Numbered from the stretch's first letter, positions 9,993 through 21,223 are shown. The stretch is 64,000 bases of DNA from Falciphora oryzae (GCA_000733355.1 JNVV01000055.1:186026-250025), one strand, 5' to 3'. Numbers and translations: made by a program. Notes: a model not told the origin generated them from the sequence alone.

Positions 9993-12357
9993 ATGGCCTC
10001 ACAGTCCCGAGACCCAACGGGGCCGACTCGGCCCTTCAGCGACTTGGACGAGCCCCGGCGGCGCGTGGAAGAGCACCTCGCCGAAGGACGGGCCACTGTA
10101 TCAACGACCACCGTGGCTGCCGAGCCCGCGTCCGGCCCTACGGTGGTGGCTCCGGTCCCTGGCGCGCTGTCCGCCTCGAGACCTTCCGACCTTTCAATGG
10201 ACGAAGTGGCCCTCGCGCTACAGAGCGCGTCTCTCGCATCGCTCCCCGACGCCCGCCTCGTCCTCGCTGCCGCAGCCTCTCTAGAAGACAATTCCAAGCC
10301 CGCCGCCATCCGCCTCCCACACAACGTCGGCGGCTGGGGCGTGGTGGGTGTTGTGCAGCAAACCCACGATGTGGACTTTACTTTTTGCATCAAGTATTAC
10401 GACCCTCCCGTCCTCGACCCGAACCTGCGGGAGGGGTGTATCGCTTCCGACCTGCGTTGCAGAATATACTATAACCCCGCCAACGATGACTGTGTGGTGC
10501 GGAATGTCTCCAAGGCGTCCTTCACTCTCACCTCTGCGCCGCCGGAACGTTATGCAGTCCTGGAGCCCTACGATATCATTGCAATACAGCCGGGTTTCTG
10601 GAGGATATCAGCCGGGGGTGACGAGTGCGAGGACCAGCGCCTTGTCGACTTCCTGATGCTGCGCAGGAGATTCACGGTGTCTTTGCATGAAGCCACGGCC
10701 TCGACGGGGACTTCCAGCAAGAGGCCCGGCCCGGATGGCAGCCCCGAGCTGGAAGCGGTTGCCAATCGACGACGCGCAGAGGGCGCCGACGTTCCGGAAA
10801 CCCTCATAGCCCCGCCCGGGGCCCCTGCGTCCGAGGCGCTTGCTCTCGGCTCTGCCCCAAAAGCTGGCGACGTGAGCAACTCCTTGTTCACCAGCATCCC
10901 CTGGGCCCCAAAGCCGATTTGGACCCGTGGGACGCCGCTTCTTGACCTCGAGGGCCAAGATATTGCAATCGTACGCACCCATCAGCCCGTAGCAACTGCC
11001 CAAAGCTAGCAGCCGGACAGCGACATCGGTGCGGGGGAGGCGGCTCCTTTGGTGCCCTCGTCGCCTCAACCCACCAACTCGACGGGCTACCGACTGAGTC
11101 GCCTCCAGTATATCGCAAGCACCGCAACCGCCAGCGTATTCGTCGCCCACCACTCGGGACTCCTGGGGGATATTGTGGTAAAGGTCATGAAGTACCAAGG
11201 CAAAGGTCCTTGCGACCTTATCAAACGGGCACATTCGTGGCTCAGGGAGAAACGGTTCCTGAATAAATTGCACCACGTAAGTAATCCAGATGCTCCTTCG
11301 GTCCTTTTCCAAAATGGAATAAACGGGCTTTTTGCGAAGTTGTTACTATATTTTGCGAATAATGCCTGATCCCGCTGCCATCATGTCCTCTGCCCTCTGC
11401 CACCCCTTACTCCTCCCACTATCCTTAACCCCTTCTGCCGCCCCTCCCTTTTTCTGCTACCCTTTCCTTTCTCTGCTATCCTTTCCTTTTCTGCTATCCT
11501 TTCCTTTTCTGCTATCCTTTCCTTTCCCCGCTACCCTTTCCCTTTCCCGCTTTCTCTTCCTTCCCCGGCTTCCTTTTCAGTTTTCTGCTTTCTTTTCCTT
11601 TTAATCTACATTGCCCTCAGCAATACTACGATTCCGCCCATTCTCCTTGCTATACTTTATTTTTTTTTCGTAACTTTAACACGACGTCCACTAAAACCCC
11701 AAACCCAAGGAAAATATCATGTCCTTGAGGGCGTTCGACGGCCGGCTCTTCGCCCTCTACCTGGAACGCCTGCCTCACTCACTCTACCGCGACGTCGACT
11801 CTCCGTTCAGCCCCCGAGACGCCTGGACCATTTTGACCGGGCTGTCCTCGGCCTTGCTTTACCTCTCGGAACGCGACGTATGCCATAACGACATCAAGCC
11901 GGCAAACATTGCCTACTCGCCCACGCGCGGCGCCGTCCTCCTCGACTTTGGCATCGCCAGCTCGGAGAGGGACAGCGTGAAAGTCGGGGGCACGCCGTGG
12001 TACATGCCGCCCGAGACTGCGTACCGGGAAAACCGGGCGCGCGGCTTCGCCGGCGACGTCTGGTCGCTGGGCGTCGTCATGCTCTACGTGCTCGGCAAGA
12101 TGCGACTGCCCGAGCGGTCGGCCAGAGGATGGCACATTACCCAAATCAGAAACGATAAGTCAGAGGCGCGGAGACAGATGATGGAGTGGGTCGGCCTGGT
12201 CACCAGAGCCAGGGATACGCTCGACATGGGGGACGCGGTGGAGCGTGTCGTCCATGAGGCGCTCGAACGCAACCCCCGAGCGAGGATCAAGGCGGCGCAG
12301 ATGGTTACGATGCTCGAAGACAGCGGCACTCCCGACGACGCTGAGTTTGCCTGCTAG
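9993..12357 (+). CDS. FHA-like / protein-kinase-like protein (exons 9993-11276, 11710-12357)
   Basis: Exon 1 (ATG after CTAGT) encodes a disordered N-terminus, then a FHA-like beta region (DLRCRIYYNPANDDCVVRNVS ... GFWRIS, residues about 145-215), a linker, and the kinase N-lobe. There the nucleotide loop lacks its glycines (IASTATASVFV) but the ATP-binding Lys in VVKVMK is kept. GTAAGT at 11277 and AG at 11708-11709 define a 433-nt intron in frame. Exon 2 has HNDIKPAN (catalytic loop), LDFGIAS (metal-binding), MPPE and DVWSLGVVML. Odd: TAG at 11007-11009 interrupts exon 1 in frame. It is either a nonsense mutation or part of a 39-42 nt intron starting GTACGC at 10971. Ser/Thr kinase activity is inferred; the missing G-loop may impair it. 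Confidence 0.7.
11380..11610 (+). repeat. Pyrimidine-rich simple repeat inside the kinase intron
   Basis: Repeats of CTGCTATCCTTTCCTTTT and shorter CTTTCC units fill the middle of the 433-nt intron, which is unusually long for this window (others are 54-153 nt). The strand is almost purely C/T for about 200 bp. This looks like intron growth by microsatellite expansion. Confidence 0.75.
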
Positions 12358-12884
12358 AGCACCCTGCCTACGTACAGCACATCCACGCCTCGGTCGAGTC
12401 CTGGCAATGGGCTGCCCATGGAAACAAGTCCGCTGGAGAACAGAAGCAAGAGGACCACCACCGGAAAAAACAGAAGGCAGGACTGTATAACTAGGCCGGA
12501 GACCGGTCTTTGGACGCACTTCGGAATAAGTCTCCTCAGCAAGTCAATTCTCAAGTTAATAATAGCGTCACTAATAGCGTCGCTCAATCATGTTAACTTA
12601 ACCAGTAGTTATACAAGCAAAGGTTACGGCAAATTAAGTCCAATTATGGCCTTTTCGCATTTATAGTCATCGTGACTTACTAAGATGTTTTCTTTTTAAT
12701 TACATAAATAATATCCTTAGCATGGGAGAAATATATAAATGTTAGTGCATATAATGCACAAAGATATTAAAGTTATCAATTACGTCGTGTGACGTGATTT
12801 AGGGTTTAAACCCTATATAAGGTTTATGCCTATCCTGTAAGTGTTTCACCTACCCCTCACTTATATTAATAAGCGCAATATATA
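12358..12884. other. AT-rich intergenic sequence
   Basis: No gene seen. Composition becomes strongly AT-rich from 12600. A 14-bp perfect palindrome AGGGTTTAAACCCT lies near 12801-12815 but has no array of telomere repeats around it. Confidence 0.5.
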
Positions 12885-13584
12885 TAACGTGGTGGATAGG
12901 TGAGTGCTACAGATAAGCGAATGCCACACTTGAAAATCCCATATTAAACCGCATTTTTTTCGATTAAATAACTCGCTCAATTTGGGGCTAAATTCCACCA
13001 AAATTAAAACAGTTAACGTGGTTCACCACCGAGTGAAACACCCTTAGCGAGTGAAACAGTTAAAATCTCATACTAAATGCCGTTTTTTTCGATTAAATAA
13101 CTCGCTCAATTTGCGGCTAAATTCTACTAAAATTAAAACAGTTATATTTAACGTTATACTAAATATAATTTGAATTTTCCGCATTTTTATTATTACTCCT
13201 TTTAGGTTAGTCTGCAACACTGTGTAATACACTGTATACATTTTCTAAATTAATTTAAATTAACCTAAAAGAGTAATAATAAAAATGCGGAAAATTCAAA
13301 TTATATTTAGTATACCGTTAAATATAACTCTTTTAATTTTAGTAGAATTTAGCTGCAAATTGAGCGAGTTATTTAATCGAAAAAAACGGCATTTAGTATG
13401 AGATTTTAACTGTTTCACTCGCTGAGGGTGTTTCACTCGGTGGTGAACCACGTTAACTGTTTTAATTTTGGTGGAATTTAGCCCCAAATTGAGCGAGTTA
13501 TTTAATCGAAAAAAATGCGGTTTAATATGGGATTTTCAAGTGTGGCATTCGCTTATCTGTAGCACTCACCTATCCACCACGTTA
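12885..13584. mobile_element. 700-bp palindromic MITE-like element
   Basis: The left arm from TAACGTGGTGGATAGGTGAG is repeated almost perfectly as reverse complement ending at 13584. The arms are about 325 bp with only a few differences, separated by a spacer of roughly 45 bp (near 13213-13260). Each arm itself contains two related copies of about 120 bp (CGATTAAATAACTCGCTCAA twice). If the outermost TA is a target duplication, the ends are ACGTGGTGG...CCACCACGT, as in Tc1/mariner-type MITEs. It has no ORF. The near-identity of the arms implies recent origin or gene conversion. Confidence 0.75.
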
Positions 13585-13608
13585 ACTTTAATTATTTATA
13601 TAAAGGCC

Positions 13609-13894
13609 TGTAACAAGGGGTCAAAAACGGCTTGGAGAAAGAATCTCTAGATTGCAGATAATCTTTCTATGGGCTCAAGAGATGCTTGAGGAAGAAGGAA
13701 TCTCTCATGGAGGACATAGGAGATGGCAGGGTTTATATAAACCACCCTGTGATCCGTGCGAAGTATTGAGTACATGATTCACACTGCCCCTCCGGCCTTC
13801 GGCCTTTGGGCCTCGGGGCCGTTGGGCACCTATACCGGTTCCCGGACCTTCTGTGGGGCCGATTAGGCGAGTCCACAGGTTCTTCCGTGTGACA
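13609..13894 (-). mobile_element. Solo LTR of the chromovirus family (286 bp)
   Basis: Ends are TGTAACAAGG on the plus strand and CCGTGTGACA at 13894. The sequence is the reverse-complement counterpart of the LTR at 5854-6137. The 5 bases AGGCC occur immediately on both sides (13604-13608 and 13895-13899), a perfect target-site duplication. No internal sequence remains, so it arose by LTR-LTR recombination. Unlike the 5854 copy, it keeps a GC-rich segment (GGCCTTCGGCCTTTGGGCC), so it seems to have escaped RIP. Confidence 0.9.
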
Positions 13895-14054
13895 AGGCCT
13901 TTTTCCCCTGTACTAGTTATAAGTTCTCCTATGCTTATTATGCACTTAATATAATACTTTTCCCTATAATACCTTCAGCATTAATTTTAACAATAAAAAA
14001 GGCTTCGCTGCAGGTTAGGGGTAGGGAAAAGGTGAAAGAAAAAAATTATAAAAA

Positions 14055-16778
14055 TTAACCACTGTAAAATTTTAACAGGTTAACGACGGCCTCGTGCCCG
14101 TTCTCGGCGGCTAACGACAACGGCGTCCGGCCCATGTCATCTTTCGCGTCGATTTCGGCCTTTCCCGTTTCCACTAGCAGTTTAACGACGGCTTCGTGCC
14201 CGTTTTCGGCGGCTAACGATAACGGCGTCCGGCCCCTATCATTTTTCGCGTCGACTTTGGCCTTCCCCGTCGCCACCAGCAGCTTGACGACGGCTTCGTG
14301 CCCGTTTTCGGCGGCTAACGATAACGGCGTCCGGCCCCTATCATTTTTCGCGTCGACTTTGGCCTTCCCCGTCGCCACCAGCAGCTTGACGACGGCTTCG
14401 TGCCCGTTTTCGGCGGCTAACGATAGCGGCGTCCGGCCCCATACGCTATTTTTCGCGTCGACTTCGACATTCCCCGTTTCCACCAGCAGCTTAACGACGG
14501 CTTCGTGCCCGTTTTCGGCGGCTAACGATAACGGCGTCCAACCGTATACATCCTTCGCGTCGATTTCGGCCTTTCCCGTTTCCACCAGCAGTTTAACGAC
14601 GGCTTTGTGCCCGTTTTCGGCGGCTAACGATAACGGCGTCCGGCCCCTATCATTTTTCGCGTCGACTTTGGCCTTCCCCGTCGCCACCAGCAGCTTGACG
14701 ACGGCTTCGTGCCCGTTTTCGGCGGCCAACGACAACGGCGTCCGGTCCCTGTTATCTTTCGCGTCGACTCCGGCCTTTCCCGTCGCCACCAGCAGTTTGA
14801 CGACGGCTTCGTGCCCGTTTTCGGCGGCCCACGACAACGGCGTCCGGCCGCGCTCTGTATACTTTGCCTCCATGGCGGCGCCTTTATCTTTGAAAATGGG
14901 GCTATCCATTATCCCCAGCACCTTCTTATCCACCTCTCTCCAAGGCCCGTGCCCAGGAGATGTGTTGTCCACACTTCTCAATGCTGCCCCAATCCCATAG
15001 ACTCTCATGGCCTTTCGGAAAGTTTTCACTGCCTTTTTGTATCGTCCTATTCCGTTCTGTAGCATTCCGATATTCCATAATCTGGCAGCTTTGTCCAGAT
15101 GGTCTTGGCACCGGCACTCCGTCCTAGGACACTGAGAAACCCCTCGACTGCTTATGAAGTACTCATAGCTTTCTCCGGCTTGCGATTTTCTTCGAGATTC
15201 GTTCCAATCCCAGACAAGCAGTAAATTGGTGGGAAAAGTCGTTATTGAATGTGACCATTTTGGCAGACGGTCTGTATGGGGACCCGCAATCCTGATAATT
15301 GTCGAAAAACCGTCGCACGGCCTGATGATTGTCGGCCTTGATGCTCCCTGCAGAAGGCAGACGACATCGCCTTTCTTGATGGCCTTTGCTGAAGCCTGGA
15401 AGGCGAACCGAGAGCGGGGTTCCACTTTCGCATCGGAATGACCGGGTGCAGTCGTCCAAGTGATTACCACATCGTCTCCAGCGGAGGATACTCCACCAAG
15501 AACGTAGCCCTTAGCTTCAATCACTGCTACCTCCACGACGCCGCCTGTCTTGATGGCCTTTGCTGAAGCTTGTATGGCGGAGTGAGCGCTTTGCTCCCCT
15601 TCCGCATCGGAATGGCTGGGCGCGGTCTTCCCAATAGTCTCCACATGCTCTCTGTCATCCCGAGTAGCGTCGTCTCTGGTGGAGGATGCTTCGCCAAGAA
15701 CGTAGCCATTGGCTTCCATCACTGATACCTCCTTGGCGTCCCATGTGCTGATGGACACCGAATTGGAGAGGGTGAAGTTGACAAGTTCCCGAAAGAGGTC
15801 TTTCCACGAAGATCCGTAGTCGACTTTGATCCCGGGATCATCTGAGCTCATGCCAAGCAAGGCATAGACTTTGTCGAGAGGGATGGTAGCCTGGCGAGTG
15901 TGGTACATATCCACCAGCTCAGCTAGAGGGCGGATATTCAAGGAAAACCTGGCCGGCCGACCAGTGTCGTCTCTGCCATGCCGTCGCCGAAAGACTGCGC
16001 CTTTTATGAGGTAGGCTATCGGAGGGATCAGGGCCTGCAGGTCTGGACGTGTTTCAAACGGCTTGAGCACGCTTAGGCCTTCGCAGAACGCATACCCGTC
16101 GATTTCTGTGGAACCGGACTTGATCAGGATATGTCGAGCTGCGGCAACTTCCTGAAGGACCTGCATCAACCATGTTAATTAGCGACTTTGCTATATTGTT
16201 GACCGTCTACCACTTACCCAGATGCGCTGGAACCATTCGCGTTCAAGCAGAGCGAAGACCATCTTTCGGTCCATTGCGGGATCCACGCGCCGCTCTTCAG
16301 CAGCAGCACGGATTACTTCGAGCGCTTGATCTCCGTTGTCCACTTGATCGTCGGCCGCCGGGTCGCCTTTATCCGGCGCGTCCTTCGGTGGGTCCACAAG
16401 CCACACAATTACTCGACTTGCTTTGGCATAGATCTTTGTCATAGACTGAACTTGCTGCCCTTTTTCCTCGTTGTCGTCTTGGTTGATGCAGATAGCATCT
16501 ATCCATAGGACCCTCTCCACAAAGCAGTCTCGAAGATGCGAGAGTGCATGGTGAAGGTTTGCCCGGACAGACCGCTCAACGCCGTCTATATAGATAGACA
16601 GTTTGTTCTTCTCAGATCCCCATACGTACGATAGGGCCTCGTAGGGATGGGTTCTTCCTGAGTCCAACACAGAGCAGGTAATGAGCCCACATTCTATGCG
16701 CGAATTCTTGTTTTGATGGGGCAGAAGCCGCAGTAGCCGCACACTGCCCTCCGGCAAACGCTCGTCGTGTGAAGACAT
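14055..16778 (-). CDS. HET domain-ankyrin repeat protein (exons 16778-16218, 16160-14055)
   Basis: Predicted 888 residues. The ATG at 16778 (MSSHDERLPEGS) is chosen because the HET domain starts soon after; upstream in-frame codons reach 17003. HET motifs: HPYEALSYVWG (about 45-54) and LWIDAICINQDD (about 91-102), with VIVWL and FQRIW|VLQEVAAA spanning the intron (GTAAGT at 16217, AG at 16161, 57 nt). LDKVYALLGMSSDDP follows. The linker carries a duplicated module (ANGYVLGEASS / AKGYVLGGVSS, each ending QASAKAIK). The C-terminus has eight ankyrin repeats of about 34 residues, nearly identical (TPLSLAAENGHEAVVKLL), ending at the TAA near 14055. HET proteins mediate heterokaryon incompatibility cell death; repeats would sense a partner. 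Function inferred from family. Confidence 0.85.
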
Positions 16779-17079
16779 GGTGTGGGGAACTGTAGGCCAG
16801 CTGGAAGGGAGGCACTGGCGTCTAACGGAGGCAAAACACAGGCAACCGCGTATGTTCGCTGAATCAAGTTGAGTCTTGAGGAGGAGCGGGGAGAGGGAAA
16901 TCCCCGACGTTCGGCCGGATTGGTGCCCGACGTTTAGCCGCATCGGGACGGCCCTCGTTTCCGATTGGCCGATAACACCCCTGCGAGCTTCCGCGGTCTG
17001 CATCTCTACGCCAGAGCAGTTCCTCTAGGCTTCGTTTGGCGGACCGCTTGCCGGACCGGTCCCTCCTGTAGACAACAAA

Positions 17080-17418
17080 GGTGCCCGACAACATGGTCGC
17101 TGTCTGCCGTGCGCAGCCGCGTTCGCCTGCACGGACTACAAGGTGCAAAGCAAGACGCTCAGCCGCGTGGCGCGGGAACTGCGTGGGACGCGGACGACCG
17201 TGGTCAACGGCGAGGCGGTCCCGAGCCGGTGCGGCCCGTACGGCCTTTACGTGCAGCTGTCGCGATGCCCATCGCTGGACGGCATCATGCTGTTGTCGAG
17301 GGCATGGGAGCGGGACATCGTAGGCAACACCGTGCCGGAAGTCATGACTGCGGCAGAGAAGAGGCTGGAGCAGCTAAGCGAGGCGACTATCAGGGAAGCG
17401 GAAACCTGGGACTGGTAA
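17080..17418 (+). pseudogene. Helitron Rep/helicase C-terminus (PIF1-like), fragment
   Basis: Plus-strand reading gives AFACTDYKVQSKTLSRVA (helicase motif V region), GTRTTVVNGEAVPSRC, then YVQLSRCPSLDGIMLL (motif VI) and a Glu-rich tail ending ETWDW and a stop at 17416-17418. This is the C-terminal end of the SF1B helicase found in fungal Helitrons. The Rep domain and most of the helicase are absent upstream, where the HET gene lies. A near-perfect 10-bp hairpin (GGGGTACCTA, 17484-17504) sits 66 bp downstream, but no CTRR end is visible, so the element end is undefined. Confidence 0.7.
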
Positions 17419-17943
17419 AAGGTAGAGAAATAAGCAAATTCGAGTATGAGTACTGAGGCTTCGTACGGAAATAACACCACCTTGGGGTACCTACTAGGGA
17501 CCCCATGCTCCAGGCAATCCAATCACAAAGTTTTAAACGAGGAAAACCATCCTTATTCGGAAAGATACATCTGCCCCCTCACGGGATCCAGCACCACATT
17601 GATTGGGTTTCCTGTGAGTTGACTTTTTGAGTTTTCTGTAGGGACGAGCCAGGATAGCCCTCCATATAGCGCGGGACCTATCCTTGGGTCCTTACTTACT
17701 AATTAGACCTACGTAGATCAAGATTTCGAAGGAACTTAACAGGTAGCACCGTTCCTCAAAGCATCGTGGCCTTATTAGGAGGCAGTCCAGTTGCGCGACA
17801 AAGGGTGCGGCTACGTCTCGCGTTCGTGGGTCCTTTTTTCGCTTCCATCACCTACACCTTTAGTGATTCCGCCGCCTTCCACCGGCCCTGGTCGCTGTAC
17901 GTCGACGCTGTAAACGGTACCGCGGAAGAGAGACGGCACAGCG
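17419..17943. other. Intergenic, no gene seen
   Basis: Apart from the hairpin at 17484-17504 and a short AT-leaning stretch, nothing recognisable is present. Open frames are under 70 codons. Confidence 0.5.
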
Positions 17944-18028
17944 GAGGGCAGGCGGTACTGTAGAGGGCATACGGTACTGTAGAGGGCAGACGGTACTGTA
18001 GAGGGCAGGCAGTACTGGGGAGGGCAGA
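17944..18028. repeat. 19-bp minisatellite downstream of the HNH gene
   Basis: Four and a half units of GAGGGCAGACGGTACTGTA (variants GGCGG, ATACGG, GGCAG) run head to tail. They lie just beyond the stop codon of the HNH-domain gene (18045), so they fall in its 3' untranslated region. Confidence 0.8.
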
Positions 18029-18044
18029 AGTACCTTTTTTTTTA

Positions 18045-19575
18045 TCACCGCTGGACAGCATCAGGCTCCTCCACTGCCACTGCCCCACTCGCTCCCGTTC
18101 CCTTTTCCTCAAGATTTGACCCGGTGCCATTACCGTCGCAGACGTCTTGAAGGAGGGGAGTTATAGGGACTGAGTTGGCATGGGAACTGCCGTCAGTTGT
18201 GCGTGAAGCCGTAGATAGGAAAGAAAGATCTGCATCGGCAGCGTCGGCGCCGTAGTCGTGGTGGCCGGACCAGGACCCCTGTCGACGGCGCTTCCTGCCG
18301 CGCGGAGGATCGTCCTCTTCCTGGTCGACCACATCGTCACGACTGCCCAAACACCAGAACGTCTCTGCCGCCTCAATACCACCGTCGTCATCTTCCGGCC
18401 TTGCCCTCTTTTTGGGGCTAATGCTCCGCGACAGTAAACCCGCCGGACCGGGTAGGCCGGGCAGCGTCCTGACCTGGGCAAGGTCCAGACCGCGCCGTAC
18501 CGTGACGTCGCCAGTCCCGTCCTCGCGAACAATCACGTCAAACCGCTGGCCAATGGACCGGAACAAAGACACCAGCTCGTCGCAGAAGATGGACCAGGCG
18601 AAGCGGGCGAAGAGGAGCTCCGGAGAAATGGATTTGAGCGGCTGGAGGCCCAGGTTGTGGTACGTCGTGCGGGCTTCGTGGCCCTCGGGGGTGCGACGGC
18701 CGTCGAGGGTGTAGAGCGTGAAGTCGTGTTGTCGCGGACGTGACGAGGTGGAGGACGCCGGGAGGATGGTAAATCGACGCTTTTCGAAGAGAGAATGAAC
18801 ATCGCGGCGGAGGAGAATACCATTGAAATGGTCGTCAATTGCCTTGAAGGTACCAGGGCGAGATGTATATCTGCGGTCAAAAAAAGGAGTATTCAGCCCA
18901 TGACTGTCCTGCGCCGTGATTGTGGAGGGATGGAGGAGAAAAGGCAAAGCATAGGGCCGAAGACAAGTGATGAGCAGGGAAAACGCACCGAGACATGTTG
19001 TTTTGGGTAAACCACGCAGTGGCCACCACGGGAACGATGTGCGCGTGTTCCAGCTCGAGGTAAGATGCGGTGACCCGACAGGTAATGCCGCGGTGCACAA
19101 GAGTATCACGCGAAACAGTCGCTGACGAAGGGGGGTCGAACGCCTCGGGGATCGAAGCCGTTCTCCAAGGCGCGGGGAGGTCGCCGTGTGGGAAGACCCA
19201 GTGGTCAAACGAGGGGACTATGGGGTATGGGAAAGGCGCTGCCGGGTCGCCGGCGGTGGTGCCGTCGGGGCTGGAGACGTGGAAATCGTAAGTGGACCCG
19301 CGGAGGAGCCGTCGCCGGGGGGGCGGCTGGTTCACGACGACGACGACAAGGTCCTCGTCGTCGCCTCGCCGGACGGTGGTTGTGAAATACGAACCGTCAA
19401 ATCGATTCCCTGCCAGGATGCCGCACGCGCAAAGGGCCAGATCGAAGCGCACGCCGCCGTCGTCGACCGCCGGGAGCTCCAGGAGCGGCTGCGCGGGCGG
19501 CGGGTACGACGGGTGCCTGAATGAAATCAACCGGGTTTGCGAATTGATCGAGGCCCGAGTGGCTTCCGAGGCCAT
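18045..19575 (-). CDS. HNH nuclease-domain protein (exons 19575-18989, 18870-18045)
   Basis: Predicted 470 residues from ATG 19575 (MASEATRASINS); the same frame is open to 19839, so a longer N-terminus is possible. Residues about 170-225 form a fungal HNH_2-type domain: TCRVTASYLELEHAHIVP, WFTQNNMSR|YTSRPGTFKAIDDHFNG, ILLRRDVHSLFEKRRF, with the intron (GTGCGT at 18988, CAG at 18871, 118 nt) inside it. The His-Asn-His set is visible (EHAHIVP, HFNGILL, DVHSLF). The C-terminal third is acidic and basic low complexity (PRGRKRRRQGS). These proteins are common, poorly characterised fungal genes; DNA cleavage is inferred from the motif only. Confidence 0.8.
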
Positions 19576-19839
19576 ATCGATCGGCTTCCGTGGTGGGCGT
19601 GGCTCCGGCACCGCGCTCGTGCAAGTCGGGCGGCGCTGCCGAGGTCTGGGGGCGGGCAGGCTGGATGAAAGACGTCGCGTCCCATCGTTTGTTTGGGTTG
19701 GGACGGGGGACAAAAAGTTGCTGCGGCGAGCTGTGGAGCTGATCTGATGGGGACTACCTTTCGGCAATCGAAGATGGCCTGCCTGCCTAGGGTGGCTGAC
19801 TGGCCCGGTTCTGGGTCTCACCCGCGCGTTTTTGAGCAC

Positions 19840-21223
19840 AGGAGCATGCTCGCCCGCGCTTCTGACCGTGTCTTCGGGTCCGAATGCGCCATCAGGGCCT
19901 TAGGCGAGCCAGCCGACAATGCGCTTATGGGACATGATGGAGAATCTAGGGCATGAAGCTCTGTCGTTTGTCGTGTGTACAATTCGACTTGTCTTGGGCT
20001 GGGCAGTTGGAGGCTGTGGTGCCGCGGCTGAGTGATTGATGGCGGGGTTTTGTGAGACGATTGAATGTGTGGCCTCAGCCAGCTGGCGGTGGGACGTGCC
20101 CATAATTTACACCAGAAACCACGTGCAGACGAGCAACCAAGGCGCCCTTGAGAATGGCTATCACTTCCAGGAGTTTGATTTTGCGTAAACCTGGCCGAGA
20201 AAGGGAGGATCGTGGAAGAGCGAAAGCTCTGCATGTCGGGACACCCGTTTGTGTACTCAATCTTGTTACCTAGACGGTCGCATCGCGGTGTGATTGTGGG
20301 CTGTGCGGGATGCTTGTAAATGTCGATCCCGATCAGCACCCACCCACTTAGCTCCTCATCCCTGCTATCCCGAAAACCTCGAACTGGCCTCTTGGTTATG
20401 ACAGAAGCATCCGCATGTAGAGACGACATCACGTCGACTGCCCGTCGCTGGCCACTCGTAAAGCCATGCAAACACAGGGAAACTGGGGGTGAACGACCGT
20501 CGGAAAGGGTCAATGAAAGAGAAGGGAGCGGGCGCCCCCCGCAAAAAGCGAGCTGGCGTCTTTTTGCAAGCTCGCTCCATAGCGGCGCATAGTCCGTCGG
20601 AGGGATGCTGTCGGTCGCAAACCGGCTGGCGATCTGGAAATAGAAAACCGTTCTCGTTCTCGGCGGGGGAAACGTTGGTAGATCGGCGACAGCAAGTTCA
20701 TTCATCAGAGGAGTGGGGCGCTAATCGAGAACTTTGACGACCGCAATGCGCTGTAACCGATGTGAGGAGAGGTGCCTTTCCAAACCATGGCTGGCTCCAA
20801 TATTCCGAACTGGTTTCGCATTTGATACCCCCCAGCGGCCGCGCAGCCACTTCTATCCATTCGTCCTGCGCAGACTGGTCCAGGAGTTTTCGACGAGAGT
20901 AAGTACTGGACCACCCACGCAAACGCTCCCTGCTCCTCTCCTGTTGAAGTCTCAGGCAGTGTGGGGAATCGCCTCCTGACAGCTTTATGGATACCATGCA
21001 AATACTTGTCGACAAATTCCCGAGCGGCTATGACGAGTGGGAAAAGCAGGATTTGAAGCTCATCTCGAAAACCCAAGCAAAGGTGACGAATAACAGCATT
21101 AATTTCCACCCATTACCTGACATGCAACACAGTGATGCAATGGCTACTGCATAGTTGGTATATGGCCACTCTCGAAGCATCGCAAGGCACCAGGATAAAG
21201 CGTTCGGTCGAGAATGAGCGACA
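19840..21223. other. No supported gene
   Basis: Long minus-strand frames (19818-20705 and 20705-21109) lack domains, overlap oppositely oriented frames and contain no plausible splice framework. I treat the stretch as intergenic between the HNH gene and the DUF7580 gene. No repeats or mobile-element ends were noticed. Confidence 0.4.

Noticed and set aside
10138..10393. Minus-strand ORFs opposite the FHA-like/kinase exon
   Set aside because: Antisense shadows of a GC-rich coding exon with clear protein features on the plus strand.
12800..12816. TTAGGG-like motif as an interstitial telomere
   Set aside because: A single palindrome AGGGTTTAAACCCT without tandem TTAGGG repeats.
17484..17504. 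Hairpin as the definite 3' end of the Helitron
   Set aside because: No CTRR follows within 20 bp, so the element end is not established; kept only as a remark.
19818..20705. 295-codon minus-strand ORF as a gene
   Set aside because: No domain, low-complexity Ser/Pro/Arg composition, TTG-type or distant start, overlaps opposite frames and the HNH upstream region.
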